Origin: Nosema muscidifuracis
Taxonomy: Eukaryota > Microsporidia > Nosematidae
NCBI GenBank assembly: GCA_028335825.1
Contig: JAIOKI010000009.1
Coordinates: forward strand, 1-64,000
Reading direction: 5' to 3'
DNA: 64,000 bases
Shown: in pieces, positions 1 through 14,170 of the stretch
How the letters are laid out: each line of letters opens with the position of its first letter
Position numbering within the stretch: position 1 is the stretch's first letter
Position numbers and translations under genes: made by a program
The notes under the pieces: model-generated
Seen by the model: only the letters and a program-made list of their open reading frames with translations
What the model was told of the DNA's origin: nothing
Databases searched by the model: none

Positions 1-2259
1 CCTAACCTACCTACCTAACCTACCTACCTAACCTACCTACCTACCTACCTACCTACCTACCTACCTACCTACCTACCTACCTACCTACCTACCTAACCTA
101 CCTACCTACCTACCTACCTACCTACCTACCTACCTACCTACCTACCTAACCTACCTACCTACCTACCTACCTACCTACCTACCTACCTAACCTACCTACC
201 TACCTACCTACCTACCTACCTACCTACCTACCTAACCTACCTACCTAACCTACCTACCTACCTACCTACCTACCTACCTACCTACCTAACCTACCTACCT
301 ACCTACCTACCTACCTACCTACCTCTACCTACCTACCTACCTACCTACCTACCTACCTACCTACCTAACCTACCTACCTACCTACCTACCTACCTAACCT
401 ACCTACCTACCTACCTAACCTACCTAACCTACCTAACCTACCTAACCTACCTACCTACCTACCTACCTACCTACCTACCTACCTACCTAACCTACCTAAC
501 CTACCTACCTACCTACCTACCTACCTAACCTACCTAACCTACCTACCTACCTAACCTACCTACCTACCTACCTACCTAACCTACCTACCTACCTAACCTA
601 CCTACCTACCTAACCTACCTACCTACCTAACCTACCTACCTAACCTACCTACCTACCTACCTAACCTACCTACCTACCTACCTAACCTACCTAACCTACC
701 TACCTACCTACCTACCTACCTACCTACCTAACCTACCTACCTACCTACCTACCTACCTAACCTACCTACCTAACCTACCTACCTACCTACCTAACCTACC
801 TACCTACCTACCTACCTACCTACCTACCTACCTACCTACCTAACCTACCTACCTACCTACCTACCTAACCTACCTAACCTACCTACCTACCTACCTAACC
901 TACCTACCTACCTACCTAACCTACCTAACCTACCTACCTACCTACCTACCTACCTACCTACCTACCTACCTACCTACCTACCTACCTACCTAACCTACCT
1001 AACCTACCTACCTACCTACCTACCTAACCTACCTACCTACCTACCTACCTACCTACCTACCTACCTACCTACCTAACCTACCTACCTACCTACCTACCTA
1101 CCTACCTACCTACCTACCTACCTACCTACCTACCTACCTACTACCTACCTACCTACCTACCTACCTACCTACCTACCTAACCTACCTACCTACCTACCTA
1201 ACCTACCTACCTACCTAACCTACCTAACCTACCTAACCTACCTACCTACCTAACCTACCTACCTAACCTACCTAACCTACCTACCTAACCTACCTAACCT
1301 ACCTAACCTACCTACCTACCTACCTACCTACCTACCTACCTACCTACCTAACCTACCTACCTACCTACCTAACCTACCTAACCTACCTACCTACCTACCT
1401 AACCTACCTACCTACCTACCTACCTAACCTACCTAACCTACCTACCTACCTACCTAACTACCTAACCTACCTAACCTACCTACCTACCTAACCTACCTAC
1501 CTACCTACCTACCTAACCTACCTAACCTACCTACCTACCTAACCTACCTACCTACCTACCTAACCTACCTAACCTACCTAACCTACCTACCTACCTACCT
1601 ACCTACCTACCTACCTAACCTACCTACCTACCTACCTACCTACCTACCTACCTACCTACCTACCTAACCTACCTACCTACCTACCTACCTACCTACCTAC
1701 CTACCTACCTAACCTACCTACCTACCTACCTACCTAACCTACCTAACCTACCTACCTACCTACCTACCTAACCTACCTACCTAACCTACCTACCTAACTA
1801 ACCTACCTAACCTACCTAACCTACCTAACCTACCTACCTACCTACCTACCTAACCTACCTAACCTACCTACCTACCTACCTACCTAACCTACCTACCTAA
1901 CCTACCTACCTACCTACCTAACCTACCTACCTACCTAACCTACCTAACCTACCTAACCTACCTACCTAACCTACCTAACCTACCTACCTAACCTACCTAA
2001 CTACCTAACCTACCTAACCTACCTAACCTACCTACCTACCTACCTAACCTACCTAACCTACCTAACCTACCTAACCTACCTACCTACCTACCTAACCTAC
2101 CTAACCTACCTACCTACCTACCTACCTACCTACCTAACTACCTAACCTACCTACCTACCTACCTACCTACCTAACCTACCTACCTACCTACCTACCTACC
2201 TACCTACCTACCTACCTAACCTAACCTACCTACCTACCTACCTCTACCTACCTAACCTA
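1..2259. repeat. Telomeric repeat array, mixed CCTA and CCTAA units
   Basis: The C-rich strand reads 5'->3' from the window start, so this is a left chromosome end; the G-strand units are TAGG and TTAGG. CCTA units form long runs and CCTAA units interrupt them irregularly. Rare variants occur, such as CCTCTA near 325 and 2242, CTACTA near 1140 and CTAACTAAC near 1797. The array ends sharply at CCTAACCTAA just before 2260. TTAGG telomeres are known from microsporidia and many arthropods. The mixture of 4-mer and 5-mer units suggests a telomerase that often skips one template base, which is an inference. Confidence 0.95.
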
Positions 2260-3166
2260 ATATTTCACAATATTTAATTATCTAGAAAATAAAATATTTT
2301 TAGATGACGTGTCTTCTCAGAACAATTATAGATATTTCTAAGAAAAAATTACAAAATATAATTTTTAAATTTAGACATAATAAATATTTATTTCGATTAT
2401 TATTCAATTTTTTTTATACAGAAGAAGATGAGTAAATGACATTAAATATATTGATGTCAAATGATAATTCTGTCAGGAAGAAATATATATAAGAAATAAA
2501 TAAAAAATATATTTAATATAATATTAGATATTTTATTTAATTAATAATAATATAAATCTGGATTAATTTGGTGAACTTTTAAACATCATCTCGAAATGTA
2601 TAACTTCTTTTTTCTATTTTATTTTTACCAATTTAATATACGTGATTAAATTATCCATCTGGAATTATTTATGACTTTTAAATATCTTAGAAATAAATAC
2701 AATTTCGTCTTTTCTTGATCAGACCACACTAAAAATATGATTGAAAGAGCAAGAGAATATACAGCCTAATTTTAACAATATTGAAGTGTTTATATTTATT
2801 TAAATTCAAGTATTTTTTTATAAATTTTCAATTTTGTACTATGTAGTAATTAATATAATATCAAAATAATATATTGAAGTATATAATTTACACACTTTTT
2901 CACAGTCCTAATGCAAGTAATACTTCAATGCATAGGGTTTGATATTCTGCTGTTGACTTTGATTAAGGTACCAATACTTAGATGATGCTATTTTTTGAGT
3001 TCTGTAATATGTTTTTTGTGATATTTTTTTTCTTACGTTATAATTTACGTTTCACAAGGAAAAACTAATTATCAGTGTTTTTAGACTATTAAAATCTGTC
3101 AAATTATCAAATTTTTTTATTTGATTTGAGACATGAATTTTTTTATATAAAATCATGTAATTAATT
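2260..3166. other. Subtelomeric AT-rich sequence, no gene seen
   Basis: Unique AT-rich sequence follows directly after the telomere. I see no sustained coding frame, no repeat unit and no RNA-like fold on either strand. Confidence 0.6.
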
Positions 3167-3520
3167 TTAAAATAATTTATTGAAAGAAATCCATAATTCC
3201 TGATTCAAATTATAAAAATAATCTTCTAACATTAAAACCACAAAAGGTAGTAAAATTGCAAAACCTAATAGTATATATATGATATAAACTGCTACTCTAT
3301 GTAAATTACGACTTTGATAATAAAACAATATACTCATAATAAATATCAAGATAATTATTGAAATAAAAAAACACAAAATAACTGTAAAATGATCAAGCAA
3401 GATATTTTGATCAAGTTCTGATACATGCTTTATAGTGATATAAGGATCTAAAATGTTTTCAGATAAGTTATATTTTGCATGCAATGTATTTTCATATTCT
3501 TGTTCTGACGTTCTGTTTGT
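3167..3520 (-). pseudogene. Two-helix membrane protein fragment without a start codon
   Basis: This minus-strand frame encodes about 105 residues or slightly more. It has a polar N-terminal part followed by two hydrophobic segments (one around ILCFFISIIILIFIM, one around YIIYILLGFAILLPFVVLM) and a short polar tail. The frame is open back to a TGA near 3520 but contains no ATG before the first membrane segment; position 3484 is TTG. No CC-type start motif lies nearby. It is therefore either the tail of a truncated membrane-protein gene or a chance frame. I recognise no family. Its position about 1 kb from the telomere fits a terminally eroded gene. Confidence 0.35.
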
Positions 3521-4396
3521 TCAGTATGCTTTATTTAGTATGTTAAGTAGTACAAGAAATGATATCATAGGGTATGATTAAAAATTTATTTTAGAAAATA
3601 ACATAAAATTTATATAAATGAAACTAATTATATAATAATCATAATCACTAACTTTTATCTATTATTTATAATTTATTTATTCTTACATATTTTATTATTT
3701 CAATATTCACAACAGAGTAATATAAGACCAATATTAAATAAATTATCTGTCTGTCAATGCTAATTTAATATTTGTGATTATTTAAAATATCCATACGTCA
3801 AATCATAACAAAATTCTTCATGAATGAAAAAATAATTATATAAGTAATCTTTGTGTTTAGTATTTTAATTTAACTAATTTTCCATCTAAATGCTATCGAT
3901 GTCTTTTTCTTCCTAGTCAAGAGAAATTTTTTATAAAGTATTAATAAGATTCTGGAATGAATATATATTTCAAATTAAATGGTTTATCAATTGATACAAT
4001 ATTTTATTTGTTCAGTATTCTATGTAAGATATAACTTAATTTTTCAAAAGATTTTATGATCTTGTCATATTTAATTCTACAGAAGAAACATTTAAACCTT
4101 CACATCTTGTAATATTTATTATATCAATTCATAAGAAATTTGTAAATTTATCGTCAAGAAGTTTTTCTACGTCAAAGTTTTTAATTAGAACTAGTCAATA
4201 TACATTCTTTAAAATTTCTATATAAAATATTTTATATTTATTTTATATGTTTACTATAATAGAGTTTAACATCTAGTTAAGTATTCTGAAAATAATTAAA
4301 CGTTAAAATTAGAAAGAAATCAAGTAAAATTTTGGTCTACAACATTAATAATATTTCATTCAAATTTTACTTTAAGTGTAAATTACATTATTCAAA
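3521..4396. other. AT-rich spacer, no gene seen
   Basis: No coding frame, repeat or structured RNA is visible. The stretch lies between the truncated membrane fragment and the small secreted-protein gene. Confidence 0.55.
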
Positions 4397-4795
4397 TCAA
4401 AATTTATTCGTTAGTGAGTTTATATTTTTATCTCCACCCTTTATTAAAACACTATTTGGTGTTGTTTTATAGTAGAACACAGCATCTTTACATTTACGTG
4501 ATAGAGGACAGGGATGTGATTCTACTAAAGATTTTATATTAAAACCTGTTGGCAAATCTTTTAAGGTGATTTTTTTAAATTCTCCTTCAAATTCTTCAAT
4601 AATTTTAGTATATTGTGTATATTTATAATCAATTAATAATATAGGAGCATTTTTAAATCCTTCTTTATTCATTTCTTCAATATAAAAGTCGGTGATATCT
4701 TTTAATAAAATAGAATCAGATTTTAAAATTGTATTTTTTGTCTTTTTAAGATCAGCAGTAAATATAGTTGTAAATAAAATACAAATGATATTCAT
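4397..4795 (-). CDS. Small secreted orphan protein (132 aa)
   Basis: The product starts with a short hydrophobic leader (MNIICILFTTIFTA) that looks like a cleavable signal peptide, so the mature protein should enter the secretory pathway. The mature part is Lys/Asp/Glu-rich, with a single pair of cysteines close together near residues 96-101 (PCPLSRKC) and a basic region after it. No membrane segment follows the leader. The ATG at 4795 is preceded by TTTAACCTTA, matching the start-site motif of other genes here, which supports this start. I recognise no family. A small secreted orphan near a telomere is what a microsporidian host-interface protein would look like, but that is inference. Confidence 0.65.
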   Translation of the reverse strand: MNIICILFTTIFTADLKKTKNTILKSDSILLKDITDFYIEEMNKEGFKNAPILLIDYKYTQYTKIIEEFEGEFKKITLKDLPTGFNIKSLVESHPCPLSRKCKDAVFYYKTTPNSVLIKGGDKNINSLTNKF

Positions 4796-4806
4796 TAAGG
4801 TTAAAA
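4796..4806 (-). promoter_or_regulatory. CC-type start-site motif (TTTAACCTTA)
   Basis: On the minus strand TTTAACCTTA sits directly before the ATG of the 132-aa secreted protein. It matches the pattern upstream of neighbouring genes and the CCC-like start-site signal known in microsporidia. Confidence 0.5.
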
Positions 4807-7800
4807 AAATTTATTATTTAACATAAAACAAATTAAATTTGACATAATCATAATTCAAATAAATAATTTTAATTTTCTTAGATTTTATTATATATTATTT
4901 CATTTTGTGTTTATCTAAATTAAATTATCTTTTAATTAATTTTTTAAACTTGATATTTTTTTGTATGATAGTATATAAAATATTGTTTACAAAGACATAT
5001 ATTTAAATTATTAATTTAAACTCAGTGTTTTTACATAAACATATAATTTAATTTTTTTATTGAATCTAAGATCTGATTAATTGATTTATATTCATATATA
5101 TAAAAGTAATTATTGTAAAAAATATCATAATTTAAAGTCTCTAGTATTTAATTAAATTCAAAATCATTATTAGTTTCTAAATATATTTCATACACATTTA
5201 GTCTTTTTATAGTGCTAAATAATTTATTTAAATTTTTAATTTATTTTTAAATCAAACAATAAAATTTTCATGTGTAAATAACAAATATTTCTCAATTATC
5301 TACACTTTATCAAATTTATTATTAATTTACTTCTTATGCTCATTGTGATATAATTTTGACTCTTAGTTACTAATAATGTATTTTTTATAATCAAAGTAAA
5401 TTATGATAATTATTACAATGCTATTTTATAGGATTAATATAATCTTTTGTTTTAATACCATCAATGAATATAGAATTTATAAATATCAATTATTGACTAT
5501 TCACAATATAATTCATGTGAGTTGTAAAAATAGACGAGATATGATACATTGATTTTTAAGTAAGAAATTAAACGTATCATTATAAAATATATATTTTCAT
5601 TTCTCTTTAATATTAACAGTCTAAAGATCATTGTAAATTTATAATCATTTTTCTAATCAATATATTTTATTTTTCTAAAAGAAAACATGTGTGTATTTAT
5701 ATCTCTTAATTTCTTCTCTAGAATGATATTCATATATTTATTAATTCTAATTATTTTCTAGATATTATAATATATTAACAATGTTTAGAACAAATCATCA
5801 ATACAATTCTTATAATATGACAAACATCTCAATTAACACTATGTAAAAGTTTTAAGAAAATATAATTTCAGAAGAATGTTTTACAATACAGATATTTAAA
5901 AAAAAACAATTTAACAAATATGATAAATTTTTATATGATTGTCATAAGTCTATGGATATTATCATGTTAATAATGAAAAATTGAATTATCTAAATAATAA
6001 TCAATCACATTAACAAATGCTAGTAAAATAAATGTAAAATGTAGTACTTAATACTTCTTATTATTTTTATCTATAAATGATATAAATAGTTTATTTTTTA
6101 TATTGTTTAGGGGTATATCAATACATCGAAAATATTTCACTGATGAGAAATAAATAATTTTTTTGCAATAGATACGAAAATATATATTTTCTCATTTTTA
6201 ACATCAAAATAGATTTAAAAACATAAAGCAATAATATATCATTGATTTTTCTATGATATTAATAATTCACATACATTAAATCTATACAAAAATTCTGTTG
6301 TTATGATGTTCAATATTAGTATTTATTTTTTTACTAAATACACTTAACTTATAAAAGTCTAACACTGATTAATAATTCTATGTTTACGACAAAGTGATAT
6401 TAAAAAAGATACAATCATTACATATTTTATAATATATTAAAATTATCTGATAACAAAATATGAGTTATTATTATCTCATAAATGTTTTCATGACTTTCAT
6501 AAATTATACTAAATCACGATGAAATTGAATGTATAGGAAATATAAAATCGATTAACAATGTGGTATAGATGATCTTGATTTTTTATGGTTCGATAACGAA
6601 TATTTTAATTTTTCTTTGATTTTTAAAAACTTCAAGATATAAATTAATACATACTGATATGAATAACAAATTATTAATAATGTTTTAATAAAACTTTTTG
6701 CTATTTATGAAGATTTCGTCAATATATTATGTAAAGTTTATGATTTAAGAGATGGATGTATGAACTAACCTTAGTGTATAGAATTTAATCTGAAGAAAGT
6801 ATAAAAAGAAATTCAAATCATATTGAAAATTACTACAAGTTTATTGATTCTGAAATTATGAACAATAGTCTATCAGCAGTATATATTTTATTCTATGATA
6901 TTTCTGTCAATAATCTCAGCTTTATTATTTATTATTTTACTAATTTTAGGATTACAAGATAATATAAAGAATAATATTTTTATTAGACCTACTACTCTAA
7001 TGATACGTTCTAAATTTTTTGTATCGAATAAAAAAATTAATATCATGTGAATTATTATGTCCAAATTATTTTTATAAATCTTTATTTTTCATCCCTACAA
7101 GATTCTGTCGTATTTATCAATAATATTATTTATATAAAAATAAATGTCTATATAAAAGGTCACCATCTTCGACTTTTAAATGTTTTATCATATTTATCAA
7201 GTTATATAATTTATTGATGTGTTTCATTTCTTCAATTTCATTAAATCCATTATTTATACTTAGTCTTTATATTCATAATCATTTTATATACTTACTATTT
7301 CAATACTTATAGCTTGTAAATTTTATGGTCTTATGAATTGAATCCGATAAAAGATATTTTATGACTATTTTATAGTCTTTCAAGATACAATCTTTCTATA
7401 AGGAGTAACGATTTTAAAAAAAAAAGATACAATATATTAGTTACATTTTTATTCCTTGTATTTATTTTTTTCTATGATATAATAAATCTCAATATTATGT
7501 ATAAATAAACTTTTATTTTTTTTCATTGTTTATTCTTTTTATTGTATATTTCTCTTTGAATTCTCAGTAAAGTCATTTTAAAAATTATATATAGACATCA
7601 AATTAAGAAGCTACTTTCAGTTATCTTATATAATATTATTAATACAAAGTAATTGTTTCTAAAAAATAATTATAATATATAAATTTCTAGTAAGATTAAA
7701 TTTATAAACTTAATATGTGTAAAAATATACCTTTGTTGATATTCTTATTATTAGTGTTGTTTTTAATAGAATATTGAATTAATGATAGTCTATTTATTCT

Positions 7801-7952
7801 TATGGAAATTAATAAAGTAAAAATTAATAGAGAATAAAAATTTTATAAGTATATTTAATAAAGTAAAATAAATGAATAATAGTTAATAAAATTTATTAGT
7901 TAACATATAATATTTTCTTAAATTTATCTTCTAAAATTGTAAATAGACAAAA
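4807..7952. other. 3.1-kb AT-rich spacer, no gene seen
   Basis: Stops are dense in every frame I followed, and I see no domain motif, tandem repeat or GC-richer island. If this was once coding or transposon-derived it is past recognition by eye. Confidence 0.5.
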
Positions 7953-8639
7953 TTATGAAATCTCATCATTTATAATTTTAAAATTATTAGATATTTCATA
8001 GTTAACATCATAAAAATTTTCAATATTCATGTTATTAAAATCATCAAAACTACTTCTGTAATATTTATCTTTACGTATTTTTTCAAGCAAATATATTAAA
8101 GCTTTCTTAAAAACAGACATATATTCTTTTCTATCTGTGCCATCATACCTATATGATTTTAATAGAACGTGTAAGATAGATTTTTCATTAGTAAAATTGA
8201 AATTTCCACAGATATCTCCATAAGTATCAAAAGGTTTACATTTATCCAAAATCTCTTTTTTTTTATTATCAGTAGATCGAATAATAATGTTTAGTTTGCT
8301 AGCTAACTCAATCAGATGTTTTCTACTTGGATCAAACAATTTGCTATTAAAAAATAATGCAGAAAACATAATACATCCATTAGATTTAATATAATATTCT
8401 CTCTGTATACCAGAATATTTAAATCTTTCTGATAGATATAACATATTATCTTCAAATAATTCTTGGGTATTTAGTTTGATTTCTTCTACTAAACTAACTC
8501 CATCAAATAAATCAAACCTACAAAAGCTAAAAGTATCTAAGAAAATATTATCAGTGATATCTAAAAATTTTCCAAATATATCAAATTCCATCCAATTATC
8601 TTTAATTGATAAAACACTTGCAAAAAAAATAAAATTCAT
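7953..8639 (-). CDS. Secreted orphan protein (228 aa)
   Basis: The N-terminus (MNFIFFASVLSI) is a short hydrophobic leader, probably a signal peptide; no other membrane segment is present. The rest looks mainly helical and charged, with cysteines near residues 40, 89, 134 and 144. The C-terminal third (after ICGNFNF) has a helical, Lys-rich stretch weakly reminiscent of the middle of the 442-residue secreted protein at 20.7 kb: a Cys, an NF, then a Leu/Lys-rich helix ending KI-x-KD-x-Y. That likeness may be chance. The ATG at 8639 follows TTTTTTACCTT, matching the local start-site motif. The family is unrecognised and the role unknown. Confidence 0.7.
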   Translation of the reverse strand: MNFIFFASVLSIKDNWMEFDIFGKFLDITDNIFLDTFSFCRFDLFDGVSLVEEIKLNTQELFEDNMLYLSERFKYSGIQREYYIKSNGCIMFSALFFNSKLFDPSRKHLIELASKLNIIIRSTDNKKKEILDKCKPFDTYGDICGNFNFTNEKSILHVLLKSYRYDGTDRKEYMSVFKKALIYLLEKIRKDKYYRSSFDDFNNMNIENFYDVNYEISNNFKIINDEIS

Positions 8640-8650
8640 AAGGTAAAAAA
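8640..8650 (-). promoter_or_regulatory. CC-type start-site motif (TTTTTTACCTT)
   Basis: The minus-strand sequence TTTTTTACCTT abuts the ATG at 8639. It is nearly the same as the TTTTTTACCCCATC before the ATG at 52198, so the T-run plus ACC seems to be a recurrent start element. Confidence 0.55.
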
Positions 8651-8770
8651 TTTAAAATCTTTAGGTAATGAATTAAAAATAAACAAAATTTAATGTCTAA
8701 TGTAATAAATTTAATAATATAAAATTTATCTTTATATAGTAAATTAAAATTTATATTTTTATGTAATAAT

Positions 8771-8876
8771 TTAAATAATATAATATTTAATATATTTATG
8801 TAATTCTAATTAATAAAATTTATTATATTTGAGTAATATATTAAATAATATAATATTTAATTTATTTATGTGATTT
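8771..8876 (+). repeat. Direct repeat, about 36 bp, 70-bp period
   Basis: Two near-identical copies, each starting TTAAATAATATAATATTTAA and ending in TTTATGT followed by an A- or G-rich tail, begin at 8771 and 8841. They lie about 130 bp upstream of the secreted-protein gene on the minus strand, so they could be a promoter-proximal duplication. No function is evident. Confidence 0.7.
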
Positions 8877-11800
8877 CATTATGAAAAAAGAAATTGATTT
8901 TCTATTTAAATAAGCTTTTTTATACACTCTTCTATTTAGTATGAAATATGTAAAGATCAAAGTATTATTAATATAGGATAGTTACAATTAGATATTTCTA
9001 AGTCAATAATACAAATGTGTAATTTATAATATTTTCTTAAGTAATTTTAATTTTAACTAAAAGATTTTTTATTCTCAATAAGTCTATTATAATATTAAAG
9101 ATATATATTATATTTGTAAATAGACTTATTGTTTTATTTTCTTAAAATTTTACATTTCGACTTTTTTTTATTTGATATCCTAATATATTATATGAATCTT
9201 TTCATAATTACTAATAAAATATAGAATATATGAGATTATTTTAATTTTTTTACATAAGAATTATAATAATATCCAAAATTATATTTTCATAATACTTCTA
9301 AATTATTCTTTGAAGATTATATTTATTCATATGTTAAAATATGAAACTATATTGACAATAATAATTCCAAGATTTATTACTGAAGCTTATTTAATATACA
9401 TGATGCAATCTTTCGGGTCAATAATATCATAATATAAATAAAAGATAATGATATCATTATATTTTAACATGCTTGAAAATAGAATATTCAGATGTGAGAT
9501 TTTAAAACCAGATAAAATAAATGATACACTTAAAAACCTTCATCTAGTCTGTGAAAAAGTTCAACTGACAGATACTGTAATTTGACATTTTATTCATTCT
9601 TCATATTTTCTATATTTCACTCTTTTATGTTTATCATCAATCAAATTAATTCATGATAATTTAGATCATGTTAAGACCAAGAATATATTTTATATATAAA
9701 ATACTGATCATTTCAAGAATTTTATTCATCCCTTCTTATATACTAAAGGCTTTGCTATAATTAATCATAATTCTAGACTAATTGATATTGAATATCATAT
9801 ACTAATGAGAATAAGTTCTAAATTATATCTAATAATAACCTATTATTTATGAATATAATAATTTCACTTATATAATATTCAAGTATATACTAATTTTTTA
9901 TTGGTCATGTACATAGAAAAGATCTCATCAAAAAATAAGTAAATATGATAAGGAAAAAGAATATAAAGACTTTAATTAATTAAAGTTATCTGGTAAATTA
10001 AATATAAATAACGAAGCATAAGATATTATAAAAAATTATTTTAATCAAGAATTTCAAAATAATTATACTTTTTTAGATTTATTATTATAGTGTTTATCTT
10101 TTGGGATTCATCTTGATAAGTTATATAATGTTAGTTGAAGTTTGTTATAATAATAAAATTACTCTAATTTATACTTATACAGATGTTTTATTTAGTAGAC
10201 TAATTCATATTAGATAGTTTTTTAATTTAATAGTTATATCATAATTTTCTAAATATGTTTTAATAAAGAAAGAATCAATTTATTCCAATTCTCAGATATA
10301 TATTTATTTCTATGAATATTAATAACCTTGTAATATTTAATTTATAAACTAATATAAACAAAGTTTCTGATAATTATGAAAACTTGAATTATAATTTCTC
10401 TTTCATAGCAGTATTAAGTTTTAATATTATTTTTATATAAATAGTCTTCTCATATATATCATATATATGTAATTAATTTTATACATATAATATTTCAATA
10501 AGTACATATTTAAATACAATTATCTCATCCTGATCTATTATCACATCATCGACTAAAGAGAGTAATAGTTATCTCAATTAATTAGCCATTATTACAATTA
10601 TAATCTTCTCAATTTTAAATATTTACATTTATAAATAACAATAATAATATAAAGTTTTTATACAAAAATAGCAATTAATAAAATTACGGATTCTAAAATA
10701 TTTTATTTTAATTATTATATTTTATGGAATAACTCTAGATATTACTGATTAAGTCATATATTTCATGTTAAGTGTTTATAAAATTTACTATTTAGACGTA
10801 AAATTAAACTTATATATGACCTTATTAATTCTCTTGAACATGAATTATTCAAAAATAAATCAGTTAGATAAAAATATAACTAAATTTTTTTAATTAGCTT
10901 ATCAATGTAATTTGAACAGAATATTATTCTAAATGTTTCTTAAGTTTATAGAAATATATCAATACAGTTGTCTATATAATACATCATTTTTTATTCTCTT
11001 CAATTATTAATTTTCTATATATATATACCCCAGTGAGGAGACAAAAAAGTGAAGAAATTAGTATAAATAAAAAATATTTGTTTTATATTGTATTCTAAGT
11101 ATCATCAAAACTCAGAGTTTTTTCTGCTTCATAATAAATATTTAAATAATTTTCTTATTATTTATGTCTATAATCATGATATTATTTATAAAGAGACTGT
11201 AAATCTGTAATGAAAAAATAAAAATTATGAAAAGATACTAAAATTTATAGTATATCCTTTTAATAAACAATTTTATTTATTCTTAATAAATGGAAACAAA
11301 TCATATTCAATATAATAATTTTATCAATGAAGGGAAAAATTATATATTAAATACATAGAATAATATTCAATAATCTAAATATTTTGTTATATTTGAAAAT
11401 CTCTAAGGTTCTAATGTAATGATAATTATTATTACATTGACTTATTAATACAATTGGTTTATTATATATAATTAGACTTTATATCTGAATAATATAAGAA
11501 GATATTTATAATAAATACATATCTATATCTTATTATCATTCTATTCTAATTTGACATTAAAATTTAATTAATTCACATGTCATTAGTATAATATTATTTA
11601 ATAAGTTCATATTTTGTATTAAAAATAATTTTATAGTCTATAATATTAATTTATATATCTTTTATAGAATTATAGCATTTATTTTCTTACCCTCGATATA
11701 ATAAGAATATTTAATGAATGTTTGAAATTCAATTTTACTTATTTTATATATATATAAAAACTTTACGATTCTTGAATATTTTTACCCTAGTATATTAGCA

Positions 11801-14170
11801 TCATATAAAAGTATTTTAATCAATATATAATTTGCTATATGTGTTTTTTAAATTTAATATATTCTGATTGGAGTAGTAAATAATTACTTATATATCGGGA
11901 TATTTAATTATATTTTGGTTCATCCTCTTTTCAACTCATTTTAATATATCATAGACATGACATTGATTACTGACAAGATTTAGAAACACATGATAGAACT
12001 CTAAAAATTAAAAGTTATTATATTAGACTAGTTTTCTTTATTAACTCATTTGACATTTCAAAATGTATTCATCTGACAATAAATATACTTATTATTATTA
12101 GATTTATAATTTATTTACTCCTATTGACAAAAATTATATTTACTTTTTTTTATATAATAGATACAATCATAAACTTTAGTTAAATAAAAAGATTATATTA
12201 AGTTTTAATAAATCATAAATTGATTAGTAATTATACTTATGAAATATGTAAATTATAATTTAATTAATGTATCATCTTAAGAAGATATATCACTAGTTTT
12301 TAAAAATATAATTAATTCTGAATTCTTGTATTATATTTTATATATACATATGAATAATATTTATTTTCAATCATTAATTTATTGATCCCTTTTATGTAAA
12401 ATAAAGATTAACTGAAGTATTATATATTCAATTATAGGATAATATAAAACGAAAATATAAAAAATTTATAATATATAAATATTGTAATGGTATATCATAA
12501 AAGATCGATATTAGAAGCTAAATGAAGTATAATTATTGTAATTGATATTTATTAATATTTTTAATTTATTTTCTTTTTACATGTGATAGATTATCTTAAA
12601 TTTTATCCCTCATTAAGTATGACTGAAGATAATTTTATTATTTTAAAATGATAATTAATTTCAATAATAAAATATCTGATTTTTATAGATGAAGATCATT
12701 AATTAAAAGTCGTTATATAGGTAAATATTTTTTATATATTATTTTGTGCACCATAATAAGTTTATAAATTTTCATTTTTTATCTAATGTCTAATTTTTAT
12801 GTTCTATATGTATGAATATATTTGATAATAATTCTATGGAGCATATTATTAATATTATTTAGATTCATACACATAATAAATATACTATCATATTTTTTGA
12901 TATTATCTATATATAGTGATGAATATCTGGCTTTAATAATCTAAGAAAAGTCGAAGTAGCAAAGAAAACAAGTATAACTTGTTAACTAATCATTCTAAAT
13001 ATAAAATGAAGATTATACATAGCATAATAAATGTGTTACTTTATACAATCAAATTATAGTAGAATTCAGAAGTAATTTAAATACTCCAGAAAACCTTAAT
13101 ATATACATTAGTAGAACACTCACCATATTAGATACAACAAGTGAAGATGTATCAATTGAGAAATCTATAAAATATAAATAAGTTTAATTATTTTTTTAAA
13201 TTAATTTATATATAAGTAATCATATATTGTAAACTCTTACTAAAAATCTAATTTTTATAATTTTATTCTTTTGAAAAGATGATCCATATAATATTATAAG
13301 AAATAGATTTAGCCCATCACTATATAGAAAATTTTATAATATTATATTGACATACTAAATATTATTTAAATTATACTTTCTTAATGTTTATTGTGGAGAT
13401 TTAAGTCAGATTAAACATATTGATTTTAATATTCTAGATTAAACTTTTTTGTTCTCAGAACAAGTATGTAATTTTATTATTATGGTTAACAATATATAAA
13501 TGTCAAATTTTAAACTTTTTATATATATGGATACTATTTCGTTAAAAGATTAATTCACATATGTCTGTATCTTCCACAGTAAAGAAGTATTGGTCGAGAA
13601 TAAATATCTAAACATGTAAGAAAATAATTTCAATTTATAAATCAATGACATTATGAATCAGTCAATCTTTAATTTTCTAGCTTAAATGAATATACTCATA
13701 CTAAATATAAAAAATTATCCTTATATCTTTGAACAACAAACTTTTAATGTTAAATAATTATATAATGAATGATCATCTACTGACGTATTTTGGCTAATAG
13801 AAGTGTTGATAAATAAATGAAATACATCAATGATATAATAAAATTACTAAAATTTATTGAGATGAATCATAGTGAAGATATTACTAATAGATTTTCATAT
13901 CACAAATATAATATCAAAGAGATATAATAATAAAGACTTATGAAGAAAACAATAAAGGTAAGTTTTTAGATGATATCTTTGAGTGTGTATTAAGAAAATA
14001 CATTTTGTATTTTATATCATTGAAATAATTTCTATACTTCTAGAATATTATATCCATTCAATATATTTCTCTAACTTTCATTGATATCATGATTTAAAAT
14101 AATTATTATCCTTCTTACTTTTTTAATATTTAATGATGTGGTTATTAGTAAAAATATTAAGTCTAATTAT
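8877..14170. other. 5.3-kb AT-rich gene desert
   Basis: This is the longest stretch here without a supportable gene. It is uniformly AT-rich, with stops in all frames and short homopolymer and TA runs. I found no domain motifs or repeat boundaries by reading both strands. Deeply decayed subtelomeric sequence is the likeliest content. Confidence 0.5.
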
